This document shows, piece by piece, positions 46,290 through 55,157 of a stretch of DNA of 64,000 nt. Each line of letters starts with the position of its first letter. The stretch's first letter is position 1. Source of the stretch: an uncultured Helicobacter sp. (lineage in GTDB: Bacteria > Campylobacterota > Campylobacteria > Campylobacterales > Helicobacteraceae). The notes under the pieces were generated by a model. That model was given only the letters and a program-made list of their open reading frames with translations, did no database searches and was not told the origin of the DNA. Location: positions 1-64,000 of the forward strand of contig CALUTE010000007.1 in the NCBI GenBank assembly GCA_944323645.1, read 5' to 3'. The position numbers and the translations under genes are program-made.

Positions 46290-46325
46290 ACCACCTAGAT
46301 TCTGCCTTGCAAAATTCTAGGTGGT
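46290..46325 (-). terminator. Hairpin between pstS and cysK
   Basis: ACCACCTAGA and TCTAGGTGGT form a perfect 10-bp stem with a 16-base loop. On the minus strand it is followed, after nine bases, by a run of nine T residues, so it is a plausible terminator for minus-strand transcription from cysK. On the plus strand it follows the pstS stop by 23 bases but lacks a T-run. Confidence 0.6.
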
Positions 46326-46452
46326 ATGCCCAAAAACGATAGCTTAGCCCCCACAAGCTAGATTCTAAACACACTCTACTTCATAAAAATCTCTTTTATC
46401 AACCTTGAGCTCACTATCTTTTAATAGCAATAAATAAGCAACACACCCAAGA

Positions 46453-46497
46453 CTAGAATCTAAATAAAACCTTATTAGTAATCTCACTAGATTCTAG
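46453..46497. terminator. Hairpin of inverted CTAGAATCTA motifs at the cysK stop
   Basis: CTAGAATCTA and TAGATTCTAG form a perfect 10-bp stem around a 25-base loop. One arm overlaps the cysK stop codon region. It has no T-run. It is another inverted pair of the recurring octamer at a gene end. Confidence 0.4.
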
Positions 46498-47405
46498 CAA
46501 AAGATACGGCGATTAAGATACCTCTCTAATCCATCAGCAAAAATCGTTACAATCGTACTATCTTGTACTTCTTTTGCAAGTTCTAAACACGCGTGAATAC
46601 AAGCCCCCGATGAAATTCCTACAAGTACACCCTCAGTACGTGCAAGGAGCTTTAGTCCGGCATAAGCTTGCTCATCACTGATTTTATAAACCCTATCAAC
46701 AAGAGAAATATCCATAGTTTCTGGGATAAAGCTATTCCCAATGCCCTCTATGCGTGATTTTACGTCATATTTATTGCCCCCAATAAGCGAGCCTAATGGA
46801 TCGGCTAGAATAGCTTGGATTCTAGAATCTTGCTCTTTAAGATAGCGTGCCACACCACTAAAACTCCCACCACTTCCAGCACCACATACAAAATAATCAA
46901 TCTTTCCTTGTGTATCTGTATAGATTTCTTTAGCAGTACTAAGATAATGAGCTTGTGGATTGCTAGGATTCTCAAACTGTCCAAACGCTATTGCATTTGG
47001 TATGCTCTCTAAAAGCTCTTTGGCTTTTTGCATAGCACCTTGCATACCGCCTTCTTCTGGCGTATTGATAACTTCTGCACCAAGCGCTCGCATAAGGATT
47101 TGTTTTTCGATAGAAAAATTGTGTGGTACAACAAGCAAGGCTTTGCATCCCATTTCAATAGCAGCAATCGCTATGCCAAGCCCAGTGTTGCCTGCAGTAG
47201 CTTCGATAATAACAGAATCTTTGTGCAATTTACCCTCATCTTTAAACTTACGCAATATATAGAGCGCTACGCGATCTTTAATGCCACCAGCAGGATTAAA
47301 AAATTCACATTTAGCAAGAATCTTATTATTATTTGGAATAGTAAGTTTATTAAGTGCAAGCAAGGGCGTATTGCCTACAAGCTGCGCAATACTTTGATAT
47401 AACAT
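46494..47405 (-). CDS. cysK: Cysteine synthase / cystathionine beta-synthase-like CysK
   Basis: This is a 303-residue fold-type II PLP enzyme. The N-terminus LVGNTPLLALNKL, the PLP lysine in NPAGGIKDRVA, the ATAGNTGLGIAIAA loop and GAGSGGSFSGVARYL are all clear. It sits 23 bases before the metB-type gene stop-to-start in the same strand order as the H. pylori pair in which CysK acts as an O-acetylserine-dependent cystathionine beta-synthase feeding MetB/MccB. I therefore infer a reverse transsulfuration role, turning homocysteine into cysteine. Assimilation of sulfide cannot be excluded. Confidence 0.9.
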   Translation of the reverse strand: MLYQSIAQLVGNTPLLALNKLTIPNNNKILAKCEFFNPAGGIKDRVALYILRKFKDEGKLHKDSVIIEATAGNTGLGIAIAAIEMGCKALLVVPHNFSIEKQILMRALGAEVINTPEEGGMQGAMQKAKELLESIPNAIAFGQFENPSNPQAHYLSTAKEIYTDTQGKIDYFVCGAGSGGSFSGVARYLKEQDSRIQAILADPLGSLIGGNKYDVKSRIEGIGNSFIPETMDISLVDRVYKISDEQAYAGLKLLARTEGVLVGISSGACIHACLELAKEVQDSTIVTIFADGLERYLNRRIFC

Positions 47406-47428
47406 TATAATTCCTTAAGTTTTATTAT

Positions 47429-48577
47429 TTATTTTTTAGCTTTATCTATGGCTTGTACTAAGTCATCGATCAGATCTTTGGCATATTCTATTCCTACGGA
47501 TAAGCGAATGAGATTGTCTGAAATACCTACTTTTTCTCGAATCTCCCAAGGAATAGAGGCGTGCGTCATCGAAGCTGGGTGACATAGAAGTGATTCTACA
47601 CCGCCAAGGCTCTCAGCTAAAACGATGGTTTGCGTGGAAGCAAAAAACTTCCTATAATCATACTCGCTTGAAAGTTCAAAGCTTATCATTCCACCACCGC
47701 CAAGTGCTTGCTCTTTTTGGATAGCATAGCCATCATCACTTTTAAGCCCAGGATAATACACTTTCGCCACGCCACTATGTGTACTTAAAAATTCTGCAAT
47801 TTCTAGGGCATTTTCACAATGCCGCTGCATACGTAGTCCCAACGTCTTTATCCCACGTATGAGCAAAAAGCTATCAAATGGTGCAAGCACACCACCAATA
47901 CTATTTTGCAAAAATCCTATCTTCTTAGCAAGTTCCTCATCTTTGACCACAACTAGCCCTGCGACAACATCACTATGTCCGCCGAGATATTTAGTCGCAG
48001 AATGCACCACAATGTCAATCCCAAAATCAAGCGGACGCTGTAAATAGGGTGTCATAAAAGTATTATCTACAATGCTTAAAATCTTATGTGCCTTAGCGAT
48101 TTTAGCGATCTTTTCTAAAGAGGTTACGCTCATTAGAGGATTGGCTGGAGTTTCGAGCAAAATCCCTCTGACCTCTGGGTTTATGGCAGATTCTAAGAGT
48201 GTAGAATCGCGCATATCCACAATCTCATAGCCAATGCCAAAATTAGCAAAAACCTGATCCAAAATCCTAAATGTGCCACCATAGACATTATTTGAAATGA
48301 GAATCTTATCTCCAGTCTTAAAAAGACTTAAAATTGTACCAATAGCTGCCATACCAGAAGCGAAGCCAAAGCCATATTTTCCACCCTCTAACTCAGCAAT
48401 GAGGCTTTCAATTCCATCGCGCGTAGGATTTTTGGTGCGTGAGTATTCATAGCCTAAATTCTCCCCAAGAGCTCTTTGGGCATAAGTAGAAGTCTGATAG
48501 ATTGGAGTATTAACTGCACCTGTTTTAGAATCTGTCGTTAGACCACCATGGATTAAAATCGTGTCAAGATGTTGCAT
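47429..48577 (-). CDS. metB: Cystathionine gamma-synthase/lyase MetB (MccB)
   Basis: This is a 382-residue fold-type I PLP enzyme. EYSRTKNPTRDGIESLI, GFGFASGMAAIGT, the catalytic lysine in SATKYLGGHSDVVAG and LAESLGGVESLLCHP are all present. Sequence alone does not separate gamma-synthase from gamma-lyase. The pairing with cysK suggests the lyase of reverse transsulfuration. The gene precedes cysK in one transcript, with a promoter box (TATAAT, minus strand 48609-48614) and AAGGA before the ATG. Confidence 0.92.
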   Translation of the reverse strand: MQHLDTILIHGGLTTDSKTGAVNTPIYQTSTYAQRALGENLGYEYSRTKNPTRDGIESLIAELEGGKYGFGFASGMAAIGTILSLFKTGDKILISNNVYGGTFRILDQVFANFGIGYEIVDMRDSTLLESAINPEVRGILLETPANPLMSVTSLEKIAKIAKAHKILSIVDNTFMTPYLQRPLDFGIDIVVHSATKYLGGHSDVVAGLVVVKDEELAKKIGFLQNSIGGVLAPFDSFLLIRGIKTLGLRMQRHCENALEIAEFLSTHSGVAKVYYPGLKSDDGYAIQKEQALGGGGMISFELSSEYDYRKFFASTQTIVLAESLGGVESLLCHPASMTHASIPWEIREKVGISDNLIRLSVGIEYAKDLIDDLVQAIDKAKK

Positions 48578-48608
48578 AAAAAATCCTTATGTAAATTTTA
48601 GGGTGTGC

Positions 48609-48614
48609 ATTATA
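48609..48614 (-). promoter_or_regulatory. -10 element of metB-cysK
   Basis: TATAAT on the minus strand lies within CTATAATGCACAC, 32 bases upstream of the metB ATG. Confidence 0.55.
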
Positions 48615-48711
48615 GCGAAGTTGTAAGGTTTTGTATATCTTTTGTTGTGTGTATTATGTGCGATTCTTAGGGAGTTTATGCTAAAATGTGAAAAAAAATA
48701 AAGGTTTTCTT

Positions 48712-50031
48712 ATGTTGCGCTTTGCTCCTTCGCCTACTGGTGATATGCACATTGGTAATTTGCGTGCTGCTATTTTTAACTATATTCTTGCTAAGCAAAA
48801 TAAGCAGCGCTTTTTAATACGCATAGAAGATACTGATATAGAGCGCAATATTAAAGACAAAGACAAAGAAATCCTACGCACATTAACGCTTTTTGGGCTT
48901 TTATGGGACGATCTTGTCTATCAAAGCAATAATTTTACACACCATAGACAATTCGCTGAAAAACTTTTACGAGAAGGTAAAGCCTTTTATTGTTATTGTA
49001 CAAAGTCATTTTTGGATACCAAGCGCCAAGAGGCAATCGCTGCAAAAAAGGCATTTCGATATGATGATAGCTGGGCAGAATGCGAACGTGCAACAAACCC
49101 CTATCCAGTTGTACGCTTACGGGGTAGTAAGACACCTATTGTTTATGAAGATTTAATCAAAGGGCGACTTGAGTTTGGAACAAATGAACTAGATAGCTTT
49201 GTGATTATGCGTCACGATAATGTGCCTACATATAATTTTGCTTGTGCTTGTGATGATATGATGTATGATATTAGTATGATTGTACGTGGCGAAGATCATA
49301 CAAGCAACACACCAAAACAGATTCTTGTGCATAAGGCACTTGCATACAACCGCCCCATACAGTACGCGCACCTACCCATTATCCTTAATGAAAATGGCAA
49401 AAAGATGAGCAAGCGCGATAGTGCTTCAAGTGTTGAGTGGCTATTGGAACAAGGATTTTTACCAGCAGCAATTAGTAATTATCTGATCGCTATGGGCAAT
49501 ACAACTCCAAGTGAAATTTTCACTATCACAGAAGCCATAGAATGGTTTAGTTTAAGTAAGCTTGCCAAATCCCCTGTGAAATTTGACATAGCACGTTTGC
49601 GCTTTTTGAATCGCGCACATTTGGCACGCTTAGACAACCATTCGCTTGCTTACTTATTGGAATCAAACACGCAAAGTATTGGTGCACTTGCTAGAATCTA
49701 CCTTGAAGAAGCAAGCACACTCAATGAATTACGTGATAAAATTATGCCAATCCTTGCACCAAAAAATTTAATAATGCTTTGTAAAAATGATTTTTTGCAA
49801 GAGTGCCAGATGATGTTTGCTAGTCTTAAACCACTTATACAGAACCCTCCGGTTACATATGAAGAGTTTAAAAGTGAGGCTATGCGCATCAGTGGGCTTA
49901 AGGGAAAAATGTTTTTTAAACCTTTGCGCATCCTACTTACTGGTGCAAGCGATGGACCAGATCTTAGTATGCTTTATCCTAGTTTGCGTGAGAATCTCAC
50001 AACCATCTGGCGCTTACAAGAAACTCTATAA
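48712..50031 (+). CDS. gltX: Glutamyl-tRNA synthetase
   Basis: This is a 439-residue class I synthetase. The ATG at 48712 follows AAAGG and starts directly with the HIGH region (MLRFAPSPTGDMHIGNLRAA). The KMSKR loop is KKMSKRDSASS. RFLIRIEDTDIERN and VRGEDHTSNTPKQILVHKA are standard GluRS motifs. Helicobacter carries two GltX paralogues, one charging tRNA-Glu and one mischarging tRNA-Gln. I read this as the standard GltX1 type but cannot prove it without comparison. A GTG 24 bases upstream is in frame but lacks a binding site. Confidence 0.92.
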   Translation: MLRFAPSPTGDMHIGNLRAAIFNYILAKQNKQRFLIRIEDTDIERNIKDKDKEILRTLTLFGLLWDDLVYQSNNFTHHRQFAEKLLREGKAFYCYCTKSFLDTKRQEAIAAKKAFRYDDSWAECERATNPYPVVRLRGSKTPIVYEDLIKGRLEFGTNELDSFVIMRHDNVPTYNFACACDDMMYDISMIVRGEDHTSNTPKQILVHKALAYNRPIQYAHLPIILNENGKKMSKRDSASSVEWLLEQGFLPAAISNYLIAMGNTTPSEIFTITEAIEWFSLSKLAKSPVKFDIARLRFLNRAHLARLDNHSLAYLLESNTQSIGALARIYLEEASTLNELRDKIMPILAPKNLIMLCKNDFLQECQMMFASLKPLIQNPPVTYEEFKSEAMRISGLKGKMFFKPLRILLTGASDGPDLSMLYPSLRENLTTIWRLQETL

Positions 50032-50054
50032 ACCAATTCTAAAAAGGAGTATAG

Positions 50055-50330
50055 ATGAGTATATTGGTATTTGCTGTACTAAATGTATTGCATATGTTAC
50101 TTTGGGCATACACTTGGGTAATTATCATTGCAGCGCTTCTTACTTGGGTGCGCCCCGATCCAAGTAATCCTATTGTGCAGATTTTTTACCGCCTTAGCTA
50201 TCCATTGTTGGCTTTTGTGCGTAGAAAACTTCCTTTTCTTGTCATTAATGGTATTGATATATCACCTTTAGTTGTCGTCATTGTGCTACAAGTTTTTGAT
50301 CAGGTAATTCGATTTTATATAGGGGTATAG
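50055..50330 (+). CDS. YggT-family integral membrane protein
   Basis: This is a 91-residue protein with two membrane segments (LHMLLWAYTWVIIIAALLTWV and ISPLVVVIVLQVFDQVIRF) flanking the loop RPDPSNPIVQIFYRLSYPLL, the signature of the YggT family. YggT proteins are linked to osmotic tolerance, and to SepF-like cell division in some bacteria. The role here is unknown. The start follows AAAAAGGAG, 23 bases after gltX, and ends two bases before the lytic transglycosylase, so the three genes probably form one operon. Confidence 0.88.
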   Translation: MSILVFAVLNVLHMLLWAYTWVIIIAALLTWVRPDPSNPIVQIFYRLSYPLLAFVRRKLPFLVINGIDISPLVVVIVLQVFDQVIRFYIGV

Positions 50331-50332
50331 CA

Positions 50333-52006
50333 ATGCAAAATAAAAAAGCACAAATAGGATTATGGGCAGGCTTTGTACATCTAGTAGTCTGCAGTATGAG
50401 TATGGTGCATTTAGTATCTGCCAAACCCCTTATGACATTACAAGAATTGCAGAGTAAGCCAAAGGGTGTTGTGCGTGATTTTTATGTCTGGGATTTTATC
50501 AATAGCAAAGAAACAAGTCTAGCAGAATCCATACAGGCATACAAACTTGTAAGTCGTGAGATAACAAAGCTAAAAACCGCTTTATATGATAAAGGATTTC
50601 ATCCAGAAATTCCCAAAAGTGTAGCGTGTACCAAATTGTCTTTCAAAGAACTAAAACAAAAAGATGTTGAATGTATTACGTATGGTTTGCGTATCTCACA
50701 GATTCCAATGATGGATAAAGCAGATGTAGCATTTTTGAAAAAAAAGCTTGCTAATAATCCAAAGCTATTAAGGACAATAGAGATTCTACGTTCACCAAAG
50801 ATAGCGAATGCAATGTTTGCTTCTAATGCACAGACATTCGCTGAAATTTTTAATGCTCTCTCATATCAACAAAAACTTGAGATTTTTGCTTCTGGAATTG
50901 AACCAAGCGCGATAAAAAAACTAGCCAACGAAAATAAAAGCGCCTTCAATAATGTCCTACAAAAGATTATTCTTGATTCTGCATTTGGGCATTTCAAGCA
51001 AGCTATTTCTGCAGCAGATATTACAAGTGCCGATGCAAATACTCTATTTTTACTTGGTATCAATGAAGTACTTTATGGCAAAACCAAAGATGCTTTAAAA
51101 TATTTTGCACGCTCAAAAGATGCGACAATTAATCCCTTCTTTCGAGATAGGGCAATATTTTGGCAATATCTTGTAAGTAATAATGAACTATATTTACACG
51201 ATTTGCAAACTAGCACTTTTATTGACATTTTTTCAATTTATGCAAATCAAAAATTAAAAACAACACCAAAATTTAAAATTGTCTCTAGCTTTGATATCAA
51301 CTCAAAAAATGAATCAAAAGAGCCTCCACTTGATATAAAAGATCCATTTGCTTGGCAAATTCAGAGCAACAAGATCATCTCCATAAAAAATACAGAACTT
51401 TATGAAAAATCTATTAGACCATTTTATCATAGTGATACTGTACCCCATCTTGCCTTTTTTAGTAATCGCCTTACAAAATATAGCGTGAATTATTATATTA
51501 TGCCCTATGTGGATTTAATGCAATGGCGAGATGATACACAAAAAGCAATGAGCCTTGCTATTGCCAAACAAGAAAGTGGGTTTTTACCGGCACTTGTTTC
51601 ACGATCATATGCGCTTGGTATGATGCAAATTATGCCCTTTAATGTTGAGCCATTTGCCAAAAAACTAGGGCTAAGTACTATACGACTTGATAGTATGTTT
51701 GATCCAGCTTTAGCATATCGTTTTGGGACAATGTTCTTAGACGAGCTCAACGCAGAATTCAAACATCCCTTGTTTGTAGCATATGCCTACAATGGAGGAC
51801 CTGGTGCTCTACGCAGAACACTAGAAAAAAAACGATTATTCCTTAAGAATCGCAACTATGAACCATGGCTTTCACTTGAACTTATTCCAAGTGAAGAAAC
51901 GCGATTTTATGGTATGAAAGTACTGGCAAACTATATTATCTATCAGCAGCTTCTTGGTAATGACATAGAGATAGAAACACTGCTTAAACAAACGTTGCGC
52001 TATTGA
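50333..52006 (+). CDS. Soluble lytic murein transglycosylase (Slt)
   Basis: This is a 557-residue periplasmic enzyme that cleaves peptidoglycan between MurNAc and GlcNAc. A signal peptide is present (LVVCSMSMVHLVSA). The long helical superhelix domain precedes the C-terminal goose-lysozyme-like domain, with the catalytic Glu in IAKQESGFLPALVS and the family motif ALGMMQIMP, then AYNGGPGALRR. This matches the Slt70 type, whose H. pylori counterpart generates the muropeptides sensed by Nod1. No terminator is clear after the stop. Confidence 0.92.
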   Translation: MQNKKAQIGLWAGFVHLVVCSMSMVHLVSAKPLMTLQELQSKPKGVVRDFYVWDFINSKETSLAESIQAYKLVSREITKLKTALYDKGFHPEIPKSVACTKLSFKELKQKDVECITYGLRISQIPMMDKADVAFLKKKLANNPKLLRTIEILRSPKIANAMFASNAQTFAEIFNALSYQQKLEIFASGIEPSAIKKLANENKSAFNNVLQKIILDSAFGHFKQAISAADITSADANTLFLLGINEVLYGKTKDALKYFARSKDATINPFFRDRAIFWQYLVSNNELYLHDLQTSTFIDIFSIYANQKLKTTPKFKIVSSFDINSKNESKEPPLDIKDPFAWQIQSNKIISIKNTELYEKSIRPFYHSDTVPHLAFFSNRLTKYSVNYYIMPYVDLMQWRDDTQKAMSLAIAKQESGFLPALVSRSYALGMMQIMPFNVEPFAKKLGLSTIRLDSMFDPALAYRFGTMFLDELNAEFKHPLFVAYAYNGGPGALRRTLEKKRLFLKNRNYEPWLSLELIPSEETRFYGMKVLANYIIYQQLLGNDIEIETLLKQTLRY

Positions 52007-52194
52007 AGCATACACAATTTGTACCATAACAATCTGGGTCTTAGAAAGCAAACATTAATATGAAACAATGGTCTGCTATATTGAAGTGCTACGAAAATAT
52101 ATTTACAAAACTCTATATATTTGTAAAAATACTAATTTTGACAGAATTAGCTATAAAAGCACCTTAAAGTAGTAGTAAGATAGGTAAAGAGATA

Positions 52195-52271
52195 TGGTGT
52201 CCTCGGCGGGATTCGAACCCACGACCTTACGATTAGGAATCGTACGCTCTATCCTGCTGAGCTACGGGGAC
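52195..52271 (-). tRNA. tRNA-Arg (anticodon CCT)
   Basis: This 77-base cloverleaf reads 5' GTCCCCGTAGCTCAGCAGGA on the minus strand. The anticodon stem TACGA/TCGTA encloses the loop TTCCTAA, giving anticodon CCT. The T-arm carries GGTTCGAATCC, and CCA is encoded. It lies 27 bases below the HU gene stop and on the same strand, so it is probably cotranscribed with it. Confidence 0.96.
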
Positions 52272-52298
52272 AAACCCCATAAAAGAGGGGCTTGTAGC

Positions 52299-52583
52299 TT
52301 ATTTTGCTTTTGCCACAAGATCTTTTAGGCTCTTGCCCGGTTTAAACTTAGGTACATATTTATCTTTTGTACTATAAGTTTTATTGCTTCCGGGTACTTT
52401 GCCTGTTTTTCCCTTTTGCATTACTGCTTCAAATTTACCAAAGCCTACAAGCTCAACGCTCTTCTTTTTACCTAGCGCTTTTTCAACAGCTGCAATAAAA
52501 GCATTTACTGCTATTTCTGCATCTTTTTTGCTAGGAAGTTTGCCAGCATCTTTTACAAGATCAACGAACTCTGCTTTATTCAT
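52299..52583 (-). CDS. hup: DNA-binding protein HU
   Basis: This is a 94-residue nucleoid protein. The N-terminal MNKAEFVDLVKDAGKLPSKK, the FGKF turn and the C-terminal PKFKPGKSLKDLVAK are standard HU. The DNA-binding arm carries the expected proline loop in modified form (GKVPGSNKTYSTKDKYVPKF). It is preceded by AAAGGAG and a TACAAT box on the minus strand about 37 bases upstream (52620-52625). HU bends and compacts DNA and in Helicobacter also helps acid-stress gene control. Confidence 0.95.
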   Translation of the reverse strand: MNKAEFVDLVKDAGKLPSKKDAEIAVNAFIAAVEKALGKKKSVELVGFGKFEAVMQKGKTGKVPGSNKTYSTKDKYVPKFKPGKSLKDLVAKAK

Positions 52584-52619
52584 GGTGTCTCCTTTGGATA
52601 CGAATTTTAAAGCGTGCCT

Positions 52620-52625
52620 ATTGTA
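52620..52625 (-). promoter_or_regulatory. -10 element of the HU gene
   Basis: TACAAT on the minus strand (within GGCTACAATAGG) lies 37 bases upstream of the HU ATG. Confidence 0.5.
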
Positions 52626-52782
52626 GCCACTTTATGCCTTAAAATCAAGAGTTATATACGAATTTTAGCCATTTTTAGCTATTTTCGCTGTGCATAATCT
52701 TTTTTGCATTGGTTGAGATACCATAACTAAAACTTTTGCATACTTTAATCTTGCAAAAACTCGTATTATGACAACATTGTAA

Positions 52783-53331
52783 CTAAAAAAATCCAAAGAC
52801 AATTTGTATGCTATGCACCATTTCATCCATACCAAATGGATTTTCTTGCGGATAGAAGCTCGCCCTATACAATAAATCGCCATTAATTGGAAAAAAGCTC
52901 TTTAAAAACGCTGTACCTAGCTCAATATATCCCCCAATATCATATTGTAAATTATGACTAGCTACAAGCATACCCCCACCGAGTGCAAATGAAAATAAAC
53001 CATTATTTGGCATATTCCAAGAATGCGCATACATTATTACTCCTACACTATGGGTTGCAACATCTGTACCAGTATAAAGATACTTAAAGCGCAACCCTAT
53101 ATCCACATCACTCAAAAACAAATAATTCCATCCAGTACTCCCGCCAAGAATAAGCCCCATATCACCACCATTTGGCGCATTGAAATCAATCCCGGTGCCA
53201 ATATGAAAAGTCGCAACCTGAAAAAGATTACCATAATGAAATAGCTTGGAAGGCTTTTGTGCCAAAAGATGTGTGAATAAAACCATCATCATAAAAACAA
53301 AAGTTTTTACTTTAACACTACTTTTTTTCAT
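52783..53331 (-). CDS. Small outer membrane protein, Helicobacter type
   Basis: This is a 182-residue protein. The ATG at 53331 follows AAGGGG and gives a signal peptide (KTFVFMMMVLFTHLLA). The mature part is a probable eight-strand barrel with Gly- and aromatic-rich strands (GLILGGSTGWNYLFLSDVDIGL, split by turns; FSFALGGGMLVASH) and ends with IVFGFF, a terminal phenylalanine suited to BAM insertion. The family cannot be named further. It is the last gene of the minus-strand run from DUF502 through thiL, and begins 19 bases after the thiL stop. Confidence 0.68.
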   Translation of the reverse strand: MKKSSVKVKTFVFMMMVLFTHLLAQKPSKLFHYGNLFQVATFHIGTGIDFNAPNGGDMGLILGGSTGWNYLFLSDVDIGLRFKYLYTGTDVATHSVGVIMYAHSWNMPNNGLFSFALGGGMLVASHNLQYDIGGYIELGTAFLKSFFPINGDLLYRASFYPQENPFGMDEMVHSIQIVFGFF

Positions 53332-53350
53332 TACCAACCCCTTAATGATA

Positions 53351-54274
53351 CTAATGCCACACCTTAGGTGTGAGATTCTGCCCTCTTCGCCCTGCTCTAC
53401 CAATATACTCTAATGGTATGCGCATTGAACGTGCTAAGCGTAACAATCTGCATTTATCACGTGGTGCTATACTAAAAAGCATTTCGTATTCTTCTCCACT
53501 TTGATAGGCATTCATTCGCTTTTTATGTGCAATGTAAAAACGTACTCTATTTATTGCACCAAGTCTTTTAAGCTCCGCAAATACACCATCTGAAACATCT
53601 AGCCCACTATGAACAAATGATGCAATACGTGCAATAAAATCCCCACGTAGTATCGGTGCGACAAAGCGTGCAAACCTCTTAGATGTGCTGATCATACCAC
53701 CATTAAGTAGCCATTTAAGGGCATATGCACTCTGTCCTACCCTGCCTGTACAAAACACTAAATCTCCTTTAAGCACGCCCTTGCGCGATAAGACCTTGCC
53801 CCTAGGAGTGCCAATAAGAGTACAATGAAACGCTAAATTCTCGTTACTCATTGTATCTCCCCCAATAAATTGAATATTATACCTATGTGCACTTTGTGCT
53901 AATGCCTTTGCAATCTCTACCACTTCATAGGGCGATAATGTAGGAAGTGTGATAGAAAGTAGCGCATACTTTGGCTGCGCATTCATTGCTACCATATCAG
54001 AAATATTCACAAGCATAGCTTTATGCGCAATTTGTGAAAGACTCAACCAGTGTCGCTCAAAATGAGTATGCTCACAAAACCCATCGCTTGCTACAATTAT
54101 GGGGGATTGATGCCTTACTCCAAAACGAGACATAACACGCTTAGGACTTTTGGATGCATATAACGCCACACCATCATCTCCAACCCCTACCAACACTCCC
54201 TCTTGCTGCAAAATTTTAAGAAAAAGTTCCTCTTTATTAAAGCGTGTGGTTGTACTACTTTGGATAACTGGCAT
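53351..54274 (-). CDS. thiL: Thiamine-monophosphate kinase ThiL
   Basis: ThiL phosphorylates thiamine monophosphate to the active diphosphate. The 307-residue protein shows the metal/nucleotide motifs GVGDDGVAL, ASDGFCEHTHF, VNISDMVAMNA, FIGGDTMSN and the late GLDVSDGVFAELK and GEEYEMLFS. The start at 54274 follows AGGAGCGCT. It lies between psd and a small outer membrane protein gene in the same direction, 55 bases after the psd stop, separated from it by a hairpin made of two inverted octamers. Confidence 0.93.
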   Translation of the reverse strand: MPVIQSSTTTRFNKEELFLKILQQEGVLVGVGDDGVALYASKSPKRVMSRFGVRHQSPIIVASDGFCEHTHFERHWLSLSQIAHKAMLVNISDMVAMNAQPKYALLSITLPTLSPYEVVEIAKALAQSAHRYNIQFIGGDTMSNENLAFHCTLIGTPRGKVLSRKGVLKGDLVFCTGRVGQSAYALKWLLNGGMISTSKRFARFVAPILRGDFIARIASFVHSGLDVSDGVFAELKRLGAINRVRFYIAHKKRMNAYQSGEEYEMLFSIAPRDKCRLLRLARSMRIPLEYIGRAGRRGQNLTPKVWH

Positions 54275-54317
54275 AGCGCTCCTTTGCGTATTATGGCTAG
54301 TCTTACAGCTCTTGCAC

Positions 54318-54351
54318 GCTAGATTCTAGCTAAACCTGCCTAGAATCTAGC
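54318..54351. terminator. 12-bp hairpin of inverted TAGATTCTA motifs at the psd stop
   Basis: GCTAGATTCTAG and CTAGAATCTAGC pair perfectly over 12 bp with a 10-base loop. The hairpin overlaps the last codons of psd. It lacks a T-run, so it may attenuate rather than terminate. It is the clearest case of inverted AGAATCTA copies forming a structure at a gene end. Confidence 0.55.
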
Positions 54352-55157
54352 ATTGCTATCTTTTCTCCAAAACGAACCTTTTGCCCAATATGTACATCAA
54401 AACATATATCTTGAGCAATAAGTACGATTGTAGAGCCCATTTGAAAATACCCTATCTCATCGCCTTTTTGTAGCCTGATAGGTGTGGAATATGTATAGAT
54501 TGCTGTCGCATTTGGAGCAGCGTTTGTTTGGATTCTGGGTTCGAAATGAAAAACCATTTTCCCCACATTGAGCGCACCAACAGCAACAAAATAAATACGT
54601 TTTGGCTCTGGCTCTACAGTATTTGCTACGAGTACAACGCGTTCATTTCGCACAAAAAGATTCTGATTTTTGCGCAAAGATGACATATTTACAGGGAGTA
54701 GCTCACCACCAAAATATCGTGCCTCTACAATATCCAAATCACAAGGAGTATGATAGTGATGATAATCGCTTGGCGAAAGATAGAGATTGACAAATCCAAA
54801 ACCCTCTGTTGTATTATCAGACTTGACATTGGGCATATCTTTTATGAGTAGTTCGCTCACACTATATGCCATACCCTTAATCTGTAGAGCAGAATCTTGC
54901 GTAACAACACCCACTTCGGTGATAAGGCTATCACTTGGTGAAATAATGGCTTTTGGGTTGGATTCTATAGTTCGAGGTACTTTAAATGTACGTGTAAAAA
55001 GTGCATTGAGGCTTGGATAAGATTCTAATGGAGCAAATTCTGTAAGATCGATTTTAAATATCCGTACATACACCATATTAACAATACGCTGAAACCACGC
55101 TGGAAATTCGTGTGCGGCAAACTTGCCAAAAAGCCTTGAGAGAGTGTTGGTATTCAT
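54330..55157 (-). CDS. psd: Phosphatidylserine decarboxylase Psd
   Basis: Psd converts phosphatidylserine to phosphatidylethanolamine, the main Helicobacter phospholipid. The 275-residue proenzyme carries the conserved YHHYHTPCDLDI histidine motif and cleaves itself at the Gly-Ser bond of the LGST-like motif, here MGSTIVL, to form a pyruvoyl group. It starts MNTNTLSRLFGKFAAHEFP, overlapping the bpt stop as ATGA, so the two are translationally coupled. The membrane-anchored alpha and beta chains would be about 240 and 30 residues. Confidence 0.94.
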   Translation of the reverse strand: MNTNTLSRLFGKFAAHEFPAWFQRIVNMVYVRIFKIDLTEFAPLESYPSLNALFTRTFKVPRTIESNPKAIISPSDSLITEVGVVTQDSALQIKGMAYSVSELLIKDMPNVKSDNTTEGFGFVNLYLSPSDYHHYHTPCDLDIVEARYFGGELLPVNMSSLRKNQNLFVRNERVVLVANTVEPEPKRIYFVAVGALNVGKMVFHFEPRIQTNAAPNATAIYTYSTPIRLQKGDEIGYFQMGSTIVLIAQDICFDVHIGQKVRFGEKIAMLDSRQV